Origin: Citrobacter sp. Awk 4
Lineage (GTDB): Bacteria; Pseudomonadota; Gammaproteobacteria; Enterobacterales; Enterobacteriaceae
DNA length: 64,000 nucleotides
Assembly: GCF_028069725.1 (NCBI RefSeq)
Contig: NZ_JANEWG010000003.1
Coordinates: 1 to 64,000, forward strand
Reading direction: 5' to 3'
In this document: one piece after another, positions 1 to 7,291 of the stretch
Numbering within the stretch: the first letter of the stretch is position 1
Layout: the number at the start of each line of letters is the position of its first letter
Program-made: the position numbers and the translations under genes
Notes under the pieces: model-generated
Told to the model about the DNA's origin: nothing
Seen by the model: only the letters and a program-made list of their open reading frames with translations
The model's database searches: none

Positions 1-107
1 GTGGCGTCGGAAATGGCGTGCTTACGGCAGAGCTCACGGGCAGAAACCCCGGCTTCAGCCTCGCGGAGGATATTGATGATCTGTTCTTCGGAAAAACGCT
101 TCTTCAT
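1..107 (-). CDS. IS3-family transposase OrfA, N-terminal part
   Basis: Starting at the ATG at 107 the minus strand encodes about 35 residues beginning MKKRFSEEQIINILREAEAG and continuing with VSARELCRKHAISDA. This is the helix-turn-helix start of IS3-family OrfA (HTH_Tnp_1), which binds the terminal repeats and is normally joined to OrfB by programmed frameshifting. The reading frame is intact up to the window edge. It sits about 70 bases inside the IS end, as expected. The rest of the protein cannot be seen. Confidence 0.8.
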   Translation of the reverse strand, partial: MKKRFSEEQIINILREAEAGVSARELCRKHAISDA

Positions 108-178
108 GGGGATGTCCTCATGTGGCTAATGAAGACATTACTAACATCGCGGTGTATTAATCAACGGGGAGCAGGTCA
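1..178 (-). mobile_element. IS3-family (IS407-like) insertion sequence, one end only
   Basis: The minus strand opens at 178 with TGACCTGCTCCCC, which resembles the terminal inverted repeat of IS407-group IS3 elements. A short leader and the start of transposase OrfA follow, and the element runs off the left edge. Just outside its end the sheath gene FI of a P2-like prophage is interrupted, so the IS inserted into that gene. The other end, the OrfB gene and any target duplication lie outside the window. The group assignment rests on remembered family features; the IS nature is clear. Confidence 0.75.
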
Positions 179-270
179 ATGCCCACGATGGCAGTGCTCA
201 CCGTGGTAATGGATCGGGTGCCTTCGTTGATTTCAACAACGCGCACCCCGTGGTGGTAATCCTGAGCCAT
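179..270 (-). pseudogene. FI: P2-like tail sheath FI, N-terminal fragment interrupted by IS
   Basis: From the ATG at 270 the minus strand encodes [20 protein letters not shown] followed by [10 protein letters not shown], which matches the start of P2-type contractile tail sheath protein gpFI. The frame meets the IS end at 178 after about 30 codons. The rest of the gene (about 365 codons in P2 relatives) should lie beyond the IS, outside the window. Loss of the sheath would prevent assembly of a contractile tail. Confidence is high for identity because this N-terminus is very conserved. Confidence 0.8.
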
Positions 271-339
271 AAGGCAGTCTCTCCAAATGATGGGGTCTGC
301 TTATGCTCTTTGAGATTGAAGGGAAAAGCACATGCACTG

Positions 340-363
340 AATTGTGCCACCAATGGCACAATT
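340..363 (-). terminator. Hairpin downstream of the acyltransferase gene
   Basis: A perfect 10-base-pair inverted repeat, AATTGTGCCA and TGGCACAATT with a 4-base loop CCAA, lies between the end of the acyltransferase gene and the start of FI. It has no clear T-run, so it could be a weak terminator or an mRNA-stabilising hairpin. Its place right after a cargo gene is typical of phage morons, which usually carry their own promoter and terminator. Confidence 0.45.
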
Positions 364-376
364 TAGCATCGATAAA

Positions 377-1426
377 TCAGGCGACGAGATAACGGGTTAC
401 TTTGGTTTTTAGCATCACCAACGTGAATATCAGGCTTGCTGTCAGCGCAAAAGCAAAGTACATCACAGTATTTTCATACTGATTATCTGTAATTGAATAA
501 ACTTGTTGCAGGTACTTAGCAACATAAATAAACGCATAGTGAGAAAGAAAAATCCCAAACGAACATAAGCTTAATTTTTCCAGGGCAACTATGCGGTGTT
601 TGGAAAACATCAATTTAAGCAGCATCATCAAACCTATGCTTGAAACTAATATAAACAGAGAAGCAGTGTACCAGTGCATTTCACCAATCAACTTCCCTGC
701 ATTTACATCAGCCTTAACCAGTAAGATGGATGGAACAGTGATCAGTAAAATTGACAATGGCCATTGGAATCTTTCGGCCATTACATCCAAACCATTTCTG
801 GCTATAAGGACATAACCCAGAACAAAGTAAAACAGGTAAGAACCAGTGAAATCACTGCCTAAACGATAAAGAAGATCCCAACGCCCCCAAAAAAACTCCC
901 CCGTCATTCTTACCTGATTAAACACTGCACAGAGAATCAGAAAGACAATGAGATGTTTCGTTGATGACGCGGTTACTAGCCGGGAAACAAACGGCGCAAC
1001 CAAATATAGCTGAATGATTGCATACATATACCAGAGTTGTCTTGCATACCCATAAATCCCATTAAATTCTATAGGATTCATGATGGCATTATAGCTAACA
1101 ACTGACTTACCCAAAGAAAAGAGGAAATCACCAGAATCAAGATAAAGCTGAATTGTATTTGTAACGATGGAATAGACACACAAAACAACAATAAACTGAA
1201 CAATCCTTCGCTTATAAAAATCAAGAATAGGTATATCCTTTACTTTATCAAGAATCAACCCACCGGAAAGCATAAAGAAAACTGGAACGCCAAGACGGTC
1301 AATGGAGTAAAATATACCGCCCCATAATGGATCAGTAACCTGCGCCTGTTCGTGACAATGTGTAAAAACAACGAGCAAAATAGCTATTGCTCGTGCAGCA
1401 TCCAACCAATAAACACGTCGATTCAT
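377..1426 (-). CDS. Membrane acyltransferase (acyltransferase-3 family), prophage cargo
   Basis: The product of about 349 residues starts MNRRVYWLDAARAIAILLVV. It shows the acyltransferase-3 signature: an N-terminal membrane helix with a following His (FTHCHEQ), an R-GVPVFFMLSG motif near residue 50, and about ten hydrophobic segments. Relatives such as OafA and WecH transfer acetyl groups to surface sugars. The start at 1426 is chosen because it has a purine-rich ribosome site and begins at the conserved helix; an upstream in-frame extension to 1510 lacks family similarity. It sits between the tail fibre chaperone and sheath genes, where P2-like phages carry lysogenic conversion genes. O-antigen acetylation is an inference. 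Its AT-richness compared with the tail genes fits a moron. Confidence 0.75.
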   Translation of the reverse strand: MNRRVYWLDAARAIAILLVVFTHCHEQAQVTDPLWGGIFYSIDRLGVPVFFMLSGGLILDKVKDIPILDFYKRRIVQFIVVLCVYSIVTNTIQLYLDSGDFLFSLGKSVVSYNAIMNPIEFNGIYGYARQLWYMYAIIQLYLVAPFVSRLVTASSTKHLIVFLILCAVFNQVRMTGEFFWGRWDLLYRLGSDFTGSYLFYFVLGYVLIARNGLDVMAERFQWPLSILLITVPSILLVKADVNAGKLIGEMHWYTASLFILVSSIGLMMLLKLMFSKHRIVALEKLSLCSFGIFLSHYAFIYVAKYLQQVYSITDNQYENTVMYFAFALTASLIFTLVMLKTKVTRYLVA

Positions 1427-1532
1427 TTTTTCTCTCTGTTGTTTTTTTCTGAATGCTAACACAAGGCAATAGTACCGCCTACAGAACAAGGGGCGGCATT
1501 CATTTAACAAGCATCACTTGAGTGTTAGTTCT

Positions 1533-1949
1533 CTATGCACCCTGTTCTGGTGCTTGCGGCCAGACAATCTCGCCTGGGCTGGAGGTATCTACAGCTTTCA
1601 CTTCTTTTTTGTAGGCCATCCATTCTGTCAGGGTAGCTTTATCGGCGTCATTGATAGTTCCAAGCATCAATTCCACCTTCCAGTCTGACGTGTGATCGTC
1701 AGCAACGGAAAGTAAGCGCTGTTTATGCTGTTCAGCCTCGCTAACGAGTTCTTCCATCGTCGGCGGTGGTGAATCCACCCACACAGGATCGCCATGTTCA
1801 TCAGCGCCTAACTGCTTTCCATCAGGCCAGGGCACACCGATGAATAAACTGTATACATCCTCAGAAACTTCAACCGCCTCAGCAGGCACGACGGACGCGC
1901 CTGCGACATAAAAGCCCACGTTTTCTGCAGAAAAATAGTATTTATTCAT
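1533..1949 (-). CDS. G: Tail fibre assembly protein (P2 gpG / Tfa-like)
   Basis: This 138-residue protein starts MNKYYFSAENVGFYVAGASV and ends in a region rich in Glu, Lys and Trp (MLGTINDADKATLTEWMAYK), which is the usual pattern of the Caudo_TAP/Tfa family. These chaperones help the distal tail fibre fold and trimerise. The start at 1949 overlaps the stop of H by four bases, which decides it over a longer start at 1970. It is shorter than P2 G (about 175 residues) but typical of lambda-type Tfa proteins. Confidence 0.8.
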   Translation of the reverse strand: MNKYYFSAENVGFYVAGASVVPAEAVEVSEDVYSLFIGVPWPDGKQLGADEHGDPVWVDSPPPTMEELVSEAEQHKQRLLSVADDHTSDWKVELMLGTINDADKATLTEWMAYKKEVKAVDTSSPGEIVWPQAPEQGA

Positions 1950-3277
1950 AATGAAATTGCCATCCAGCACATCGCCCCAGGAGAACCGTCGTTTGTCGTT
2001 CCCCCATTCCAGTTAATCCCATGGAGATGCAGTGTGGTTGCTGTGAGCGGCCCACCCGCAATCATTCCACCACTACCAACAGTTCCATCCACATCCATTC
2101 CCAGCACTACATAGTTTGCTGACGGCATAGCTGTCGGAAGCGTGATTGTCGCACCGCCGTAGGGTACTGATGCATTCCCTCTCTGGATAACTGTGCCATC
2201 AGGCAGCCTGGTGAATTTAGCGTTACTACTACCTCCTGAACTAAAAGCACTCATATCAGGGATCTGTCCACTGGAAGTCCCAATATCCCGAAGTGCTGCG
2301 CTCTTTAATCCCAAATACTGCTGCAAAGCACTCACAGTCTTTCCAGAAAGGTCTGTCAGCGTGCCGTCCATCGGCTGCTTTCCGGCAAGCGCGTTTGTCA
2401 TGGTGGTGGCAAAGTTCGGATCGTTACCCAGCGCAGTCGCCAGCTCATTCAGCGTATCCAGCGCCTCCGGCGATGAACCAACCAGCCCGGCAACTGCCGC
2501 TTTCACAAAGGCCGTGGTGGCAATCTGCGTATTATTCACCGTCTGTGCTGCGGTCGGTGCCGTCGGCGTTCCGGTCAGTGCCGGATTTGCCAGCGGTGCT
2601 TTCAGAGCCAGTGCGTTATTTAGCGCAGTGACCACCGCCTGCACAAATGCCGTGCTGGCAATCTGGGTTGTATTGGTCCCCGCCGGTGCGGTTGGGGCTT
2701 TCGGTGTTCCCGTCAGTACTGGACTTTCTTTTGTCGCATACTGCGTATGAGGATCTGCAGCAGCAAGGTGCTTCGCCATCTGGTCATCCACATACACCTT
2801 CAGCTCCAGCACCTTGTCATCCACATACTTGCGGGTTGCCAGTACCACAGAGGGGTCAATTTTCAGGGTGATATTATCGGTACTGCTGGTAATCAGCACC
2901 ATGCGCACGGTCTGCGTGCGCCCGCTCCCCTCAGCCAGTTGCGGCTTGTAGCTCTCCGGGCAGTTGCCCACGGCAATCAGCGCGCCGGTGTCATCAAACA
3001 GACCAACCTCACGAATCCACCAACCGCCCTCGTTTTCAGGGATCACCTGTTCGGCAATAATCTGGCTGCTGTTCTGCGGATCGATATACAGCATATTGAG
3101 GTCGGCGCGACGCTTTTCAGCGACCAGCGCTGTCTGCTGCGCACTTGGAGTCGGCAGCACTCCGCCGCCGTCTCCCACCGCCATCTGGGTAATTTTCAGT
3201 GGCACACCGAGCATGGCGGCGCTGGCCAGTTTCGCCGCGCCGATATCTGTCAGCAGGGTATAAAATTTTTCGCTCAT
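1946..3277 (-). CDS. H: Tail fibre protein (P2 gpH-like)
   Basis: The 443-residue product has a P2 gpH-type N-terminus (MSEKFYTLLTDIGAAKLASA, residues 1-150) that anchors to the baseplate. It has two tail-fibre repeats with the pattern TGTPxAPTA...TQIAsTAFVxA (about residues 189-215 and 235-262) and a C-terminal tip of gp53-like type with RLPDGTVIQRG, a Gly-rich stretch and a final WMAISL. It is shorter than P2 H (about 670 residues) but has no visible lesion. It overlaps I upstream and G downstream by ATGA. The tip decides host binding, so its match to G matters more than similarity to P2. Confidence 0.85.
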   Translation of the reverse strand: MSEKFYTLLTDIGAAKLASAAMLGVPLKITQMAVGDGGGVLPTPSAQQTALVAEKRRADLNMLYIDPQNSSQIIAEQVIPENEGGWWIREVGLFDDTGALIAVGNCPESYKPQLAEGSGRTQTVRMVLITSSTDNITLKIDPSVVLATRKYVDDKVLELKVYVDDQMAKHLAAADPHTQYATKESPVLTGTPKAPTAPAGTNTTQIASTAFVQAVVTALNNALALKAPLANPALTGTPTAPTAAQTVNNTQIATTAFVKAAVAGLVGSSPEALDTLNELATALGNDPNFATTMTNALAGKQPMDGTLTDLSGKTVSALQQYLGLKSAALRDIGTSSGQIPDMSAFSSGGSSNAKFTRLPDGTVIQRGNASVPYGGATITLPTAMPSANYVVLGMDVDGTVGSGGMIAGGPLTATTLHLHGINWNGGTTNDGSPGAMCWMAISL

Positions 3278-3879
3278 GGATTCACTCTCATCGTGTCAAT
3301 AACATGGACAGCCCCGCCCTCATAAGCGATGCCGCCAGAAATAATGGTGTCGTTGATATACGGATAGATCGTGATTTCTTCACCTGTATAGGTGGCTGCA
3401 CCCACAAAGTGCGGACCGCTGGTCTGCAGATTGATGGACATGCCGATCAGATGGCGGCTACACGGCTTGGCGTCACCGATCAGGCGCTCCAGCTCCAGAT
3501 AGGTTTCTTCTGTGATGCCTAGGTCCTGTACGCCAATATCCAGACGGAAAGTCCCCGGTGTTTCACCGGTCTGCCGCCACTCAATGATGCGGATCAGGAA
3601 ACCGAACGGCTCCACCACGCGCCGCACGGCGCTGGTTGTCCCCTTGTGCTGATGGATATAGAAAGCATCCTGCACCACCCGGCGCTTCACACTTTCGGTC
3701 CAGATTTCGTCCCATCGGTCAACGGAAAACGCCCACGCCAGATACGGCAGAAAAATGACCGGACACGTTGCCGGGTTCCACAAATCACGCAGCGGCACTT
3801 GCAGATCGGAAATCCCGCTGCAGGCCTGCGCCAGTCGGCGCTCAAGCGGCGACGAACCGGGCGGCAGCAGGCTATTCAT
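3274..3879 (-). CDS. I: Baseplate/tail protein I (P2 gpI-like)
   Basis: The product, about 201 residues, starts MNSLLPPGSSPLERRLAQAC. It contains the conserved LRDLWNPATCPVIFLPYLAW and WRQTGETPGTF segments of phage tail protein I (gpI, tail_P2_I), a baseplate component that joins the tail fibre to the tip. The start at 3879 is chosen because the ATG overlaps the stop of J and because family members begin LLPPGSS; a longer reading from 3981 would translate the J sequence out of frame. The coding region appears intact. Confidence 0.85.
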   Translation of the reverse strand: MNSLLPPGSSPLERRLAQACSGISDLQVPLRDLWNPATCPVIFLPYLAWAFSVDRWDEIWTESVKRRVVQDAFYIHQHKGTTSAVRRVVEPFGFLIRIIEWRQTGETPGTFRLDIGVQDLGITEETYLELERLIGDAKPCSRHLIGMSINLQTSGPHFVGAATYTGEEITIYPYINDTIISGGIAYEGGAVHVIDTMRVNP

Positions 3880-3973
3880 CCGTGCCCCCATTGGTGACGC
3901 TCCACTGCGTACAGGACGCCGCCTGCGTCTTATCCAGCACCACATCATTGAGTGGGGACACCAGCCCAAACAT
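3872..3973 (-). pseudogene. J: Baseplate protein J, C-terminal remnant
   Basis: The minus-strand frame just upstream of I encodes SPLNDVVLDKTQAASCTQWS followed by VTNGGTDE and a stop that overlaps the I start, as expected for the end of P2-type gpJ. Upstream of about 3973 the frame is closed by a stop and similarity ends, so roughly 270 codons are missing. This marks the break between the prophage and the integrase segment to the right. Confidence 0.6.
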
Positions 3974-4136
3974 TCATTCATGATGCATTATGAACCTTAA
4001 AAAAGCTTGTAACTTCAATGAGTTGCAGGATTTTCTTTATTGCATGTGCGGTCATGATCTCTGTATAAATATTGAGCATTATGCATCTTGTTTTGCACCG
4101 CGTTGCCTGAACGCTAAAAAAACAAGGTGCAAAAAC

Positions 4137-5360
4137 ATGCCTAAAGCATTGAAATCCCTAACCAATACCGAGATCGCTGCCGCCAAGCCGCAGATGACCG
4201 AGTATATGCTGCGCGATGGCGACGGAGTGGCGTTGTTGATTAAGCCATCCGGCAGAAAGATCTGGTACTTCGAATACACTCCCCCGGCACTGAAAAAACG
4301 GACCAAAATCAGCATTGGCCCCTACCCGGTCGTCACCCTCGCCATGGCGCGAGATTTCAGGTTGCAACACCGGCGTTTACTTGTGCAGGGCATCGACCCG
4401 CAGGCCCATCTGAAGTAGGTTGCAGAGGAGCAACGACTCCAGAATTAATGCACGCTGGAAAAAGTTGCGGAACAGTGGCTCAAAGAGAAAAAACGGACCA
4501 GCGATCTTAGCGAAGATCACGCCAAAGATGTCTGGCGCTCGCTGGAGATGCACGTCTTCCCCTCTCTGGGCAGTACGCCCGTCACCGAGATCCGCCCGAA
4601 GATGCTCAAGGAATACCTCACTCCACTGGAAGAACAGGGCATACTGGAAACACTGCGGCGGGTGATCTCACGGCTTAATGAAATCTTCCGCTTCGCCATC
4701 TCCGAAGAGCTCATTGAGTTCAATCCGGCTGACAACCTGGTCGCCCGCTTCAAGAAACCGAAAAAGCAGAACATGCCCGCCCTTCACCCCAGCGAACTGG
4801 GCAGGCTAATGCTGGCGCTACAGAACGCCTCTATCCGAAAGGAAACGCGCTGTCTGATCGAATGGGAGCTACTGACCTGGGTTCGCCCCGGCGAGGCCGT
4901 CAGCGCCCGCTGGTGCGACATCGACATGAAAAAAGCGGAATGGCGCATCCCCGACACCTTTATGAAGATGAACCGTTCGCACACGGTGCCACTCAGCAAA
5001 CAGGCGCTGCGCGTTCTTCAGATAATGGAGCCCGTCAGCCGCCATCGTCCGTGGGTATTCCCAGCATCCGCAAACCACTGGAGCATATGCACCAGCAGAC
5101 CGCGAACGCCGCGCTTATCCGTATGGGGTTTGGTGGTGAGTTGGTCGCCCACGGCAGGCGCAGGTCATTTTCCCCGTGAAGTTCTGGAATCTGCGCTGGC
5201 GCACCAGAAAGAAGACGAAATCGAAGCGGCCTACAACCGCAGCGACTACCTGGAACAAAGGCGACCGCTGATGCAGTGGTGGGGAAACTACGTTGATGCT
5301 GCCAGACGGCAGGCGCTGCTCGGTGCAGAAGAACCGCTGCAAATCGTGGAAGGAGAATAA
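4137..5360 (+). pseudogene. Tyrosine integrase of CP4-57/P4 type, inactivated
   Basis: The N-terminus (MPKALKSLTNTEIAAAKPQM, with GDGVALLIKPSGRKIW) is the DUF4102 arm-binding domain, and the C-terminus (SALAHQKEDEIEAAYNRSDY, LEQRRPLMQWW) is the end of the catalytic domain; together they identify a P4/CP4-57-type integrase. Two in-frame stops (TAG at 4416, TAA at 4446) break the middle. Near 5070-5175 the frame shifts: the segment LEHMHQQTANAALIRMGFGG and ELVAHG lies in another frame, and the conserved HGLR stretch with a catalytic Arg is replaced by HGRRRSFSP. The gene cannot make an active recombinase. No tRNA target is visible beside it. Such integrases commonly use tRNA genes or ssrA. Confidence 0.85.
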
Positions 5361-5361
5361 T

Positions 5362-5997
5362 GTGACCAGTCCCATTCGTCAGAATCTTTTTGAACGAGAA
5401 TGTGATATGCCGCTGCTGGAAGCGCGGCATCTCGCGCTTCTGCTTCTCGGCCTCGATGCTTCCCAACCAGCAAACGCCCTGCCGGAAGAACATCAAGAGA
5501 ATTATCGTATCCTGCACGACGCCATCAGCCGCACCATCAAAGCCACTGGCATGGTCAGTGCCCCGGCGAATAAACGCATGTTCTATGCCGATGAAATGTT
5601 CGCGCTGGCCTGGCGGCTTATTGATGACGAACTCACGCCGCCAGAAATTAAGGCTCGCAGCCTGAAGGCGGTGATGAAACTGTCGCGTAACAGCCGTGGA
5701 CGCAAGTGGCTGAAAACGCTCGGTGATGAAGCGCTACCGGACCTCACTGCTTCAGCACAACCTTCCCTGCGTGGAATGCATAAGCGCGATAAGGCGCGGG
5801 AGAATACTGCCCGACTCTGCTGGCTGCTGGTTCAGCTTCTGGTTGAGGAGACTGACGGGCGTTATGGGACGTCTGATAAACTGGCTTCGGAACGGATACT
5901 TCGAAAGCTGAAAGAGTTGGCTCAAGAGCGGGACGCGCCATCAGATGGGCTTGGGAGAGGAACATTTTATGAGGTGTTGAAGATGGGGCGAACTTAG
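5362..5997 (+). CDS. Hypothetical protein next to the integrase
   Basis: The 211-residue product begins with a GTG preceded by an AGGAGAATAAT ribosome site directly after the integrase stop, so the two were translated together. It is mostly charged and helical (ERECDMPLLEARHLALLLLG, then SRNSRGRKWLKTLGDEALPD, KELAQERDAP) and has no signal peptide or membrane segment. I do not recognise a functional domain. Location suggests an accessory of the integrative element. The frame is intact even though its neighbour is decayed. Confidence 0.6.
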   Translation: MTSPIRQNLFERECDMPLLEARHLALLLLGLDASQPANALPEEHQENYRILHDAISRTIKATGMVSAPANKRMFYADEMFALAWRLIDDELTPPEIKARSLKAVMKLSRNSRGRKWLKTLGDEALPDLTASAQPSLRGMHKRDKARENTARLCWLLVQLLVEETDGRYGTSDKLASERILRKLKELAQERDAPSDGLGRGTFYEVLKMGRT

Positions 5998-6185
5998 GTA
6001 GTCGCTCCCAGTGTCGGGTGTAGCGAACCGATTAAGCTCTGAAACCTTAGGCGTATAGTCGGCTTCGTGCCAAAAGCGGACATTCATATCTTAGTATTGA
6101 GAGCCTTAAACCGCTTTGCTAATGAGAACAGGCGATCTGTGCCCAACACGCAATGCGACTTCCATACCTCGTTCAGCTCTGAAAC

Positions 6186-6422
6186 TCACCAAAGCCAACG
6201 TCTCCTGGGCTCTTGCCAGGCCCCCTGCCACAGGTCAAAACGTGTGAGTGGTTCAAGTTTTTTTAGAATAGCAGCTTCACCCACTGATGAGAGACTTCGC
6301 TCCGAAATGGAAATACCGAAAAGGCCTTCAGCGACCGGGAATATTTCACATTCTGACGTCAGCGATCCCAATGCTTTTTCTATCTTGCTACGTTCTGCTT
6401 TGATAATTAACTGAAGCCCCAT
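6186..6422 (-). CDS. Small hypothetical protein, second of an overlapping pair
   Basis: The 78-residue product (MGLQLIIKAERSKIEKALGS, with EGLFGISISERSLSSVGEAA) starts at an ATG that overlaps the TGA of the upstream small gene (TGATG), so translation is probably coupled. It ends in an Arg/Trp-rich tail (EPRRRWLW) that does not look like a natural domain end and may reflect truncation. I recognise no family. Its position directly after a possible toxin fragment would fit an immunity protein, but this is a guess. Confidence 0.4.
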   Translation of the reverse strand: MGLQLIIKAERSKIEKALGSLTSECEIFPVAEGLFGISISERSLSSVGEAAILKKLEPLTRFDLWQGAWQEPRRRWLW

Positions 6423-6682
6423 CAGCTTTTAAACTCCACAATGGCTACTTGCTCAAGCGCTTGCCTGACCTGGGCCTGAACCTGCTCAGGGATGGATTGC
6501 CCTCTGATGTCATAGACGACCCGGCAAGTGTGAATGTGCGGTGGAAGCTGCGATAGTCCCCAGCCTATTCTGGCAATATTGTATGCAATACTGAGTCTTA
6601 TCGATTCCGGTGATGCCAGGCTGTGGTTGGCCACAAGGAGAAACTCGCCGCGGTCTTCATTTATAAACTCCGGGGTAAACAT
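6422..6682 (-). CDS. Small hypothetical protein, possible toxin-domain fragment
   Basis: The 86-residue product runs from MFTPEFINEDRGEFLLVANH to AIVEFKS and contains CRVVYDIRGQSIPEQ. A hydrophobic strand followed by YDIRGQ and a final FKS recalls the end of nuclease-type tips of Rhs/CdiA polymorphic toxins, from memory only. It has its own ribosome site (GAGAGGAATA) at the start. It overlaps the next gene by TGATG. The surroundings are mobile-element debris. It may be a free-standing toxin-antitoxin-like pair or debris. Confidence 0.4.
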   Translation of the reverse strand: MFTPEFINEDRGEFLLVANHSLASPESIRLSIAYNIARIGWGLSQLPPHIHTCRVVYDIRGQSIPEQVQAQVRQALEQVAIVEFKS

Positions 6683-6876
6683 TATTCCTCTCTTCCATTA
6701 TCTTCGCCAACTTCTGGCAATTGAATGCTTTTTCATCAATGCCTTATCTTAGCAGGAATCCTGTTCGAGTCACGATGTCCGCTTGGCGTTCAGAACGGAT
6801 CTTAAACGTCGTTATCCCGTCTGCTCTTCGCTCACAGCGGACCATTAGCTCGACCGCTGCGAACCAGAAACGGGCT

Positions 6877-7176
6877 TTATTCCTGCGGATCCACCCGAGC
6901 ATCTATCAGGATGTACTGCGCCGCTTTACGCGCGTACCGATCAATCAAAGGCATAAGCCGAGTAAAATGCTCGCTGGCGCAGTGCGCATCAAGTGCTGCC
7001 CGATCGGGCCACTCTTCAATGAAAATAAAATGCCCTGGATCCTTTTCATCCCGATATAAATCATAAGCAATACACAGGGGCTCTTTCTTCGTTGCCGCGA
7101 CGAGTTCGCGGTAGAAAGGGAGAACGGTGTCAACGTACTCGGGTTTGATAAAATCCTCGGCGATGACCTTAAGCAT
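6877..7176 (-). CDS. Antibiotic biosynthesis monooxygenase-domain protein (YgiN-like)
   Basis: The 99-residue protein (MLKVIAEDFIKPEYVDTVLP) has the single ABM ferredoxin-like fold: a strand with VIAEDFIKP, then CIAYDLYRDEKDPGHFIFIE and EWPDRAALDAHCASEHF. Relatives such as YgiN oxidise quinols or act in small-molecule modification without cofactors. The start at 7176 has an AAAGGAG ribosome site; an extension to 7206 is less likely. It lies 115 bases downstream of iutA in the same direction, with a hairpin between, so it may or may not belong to the aerobactin operon. Function here is unknown. Confidence 0.75.
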   Translation of the reverse strand: MLKVIAEDFIKPEYVDTVLPFYRELVAATKKEPLCIAYDLYRDEKDPGHFIFIEEWPDRAALDAHCASEHFTRLMPLIDRYARKAAQYILIDARVDPQE

Positions 7177-7245
7177 GCGAACTCCTTTATTTAAACAGGT
7201 AGGCATACCGGCATGGTGATAATCAGCGCTTTCGTTTATGTTTCA

Positions 7246-7276
7246 GCGTCTGCCGCATGCCCGGCAGACGCCGGGC
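7246..7276 (-). terminator. Strong hairpin after iutA
   Basis: A 10-base-pair inverted repeat GCGTCTGCCG/CGGCAGACGC (7246-7255 and 7262-7271) overlaps an alternative 7-bp stem GCCCGGC/GCCGGGC (7259-7276). Both lie between the stop of iutA and the next gene. No long T-run follows on the minus strand, so it may act as an mRNA-end stabiliser as much as a terminator. It is the only structure that could end the iuc-iut transcript. Confidence 0.5.
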
Positions 7277-7291
7277 AGAGCAGGGTATAAC

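Larger units (their letters stand above)
179..3973 (-). mobile_element. P2-like prophage remnant (tail module)
   Basis: Minus-strand genes follow P2 order: end of J, then I, H, G, a cargo gene, then FI. H and I overlap as ATGA, as do G and H, which is typical of phage late operons. Integration, replication, capsid and lysis genes are not in the window. J is cut at about 3973, where an unrelated integrase segment begins, and FI is cut by an IS at 178, so this stretch is a fragment and cannot make particles unless the missing parts lie elsewhere. H, G and I themselves are open. Confidence 0.8.

Noticed and set aside
2430..2740. Apparent repeat at the DNA level in the tail fibre gene
   Set aside because: It reflects two protein repeats of the pattern TGTPxAPTA within gene H, not a separate repeat element.
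2193..2750. A 185-codon frame opposite the tail fibre gene
   Set aside because: Antisense to gene H in repeats; the low-complexity Ala/Ser/Val product reflects the fibre repeats.
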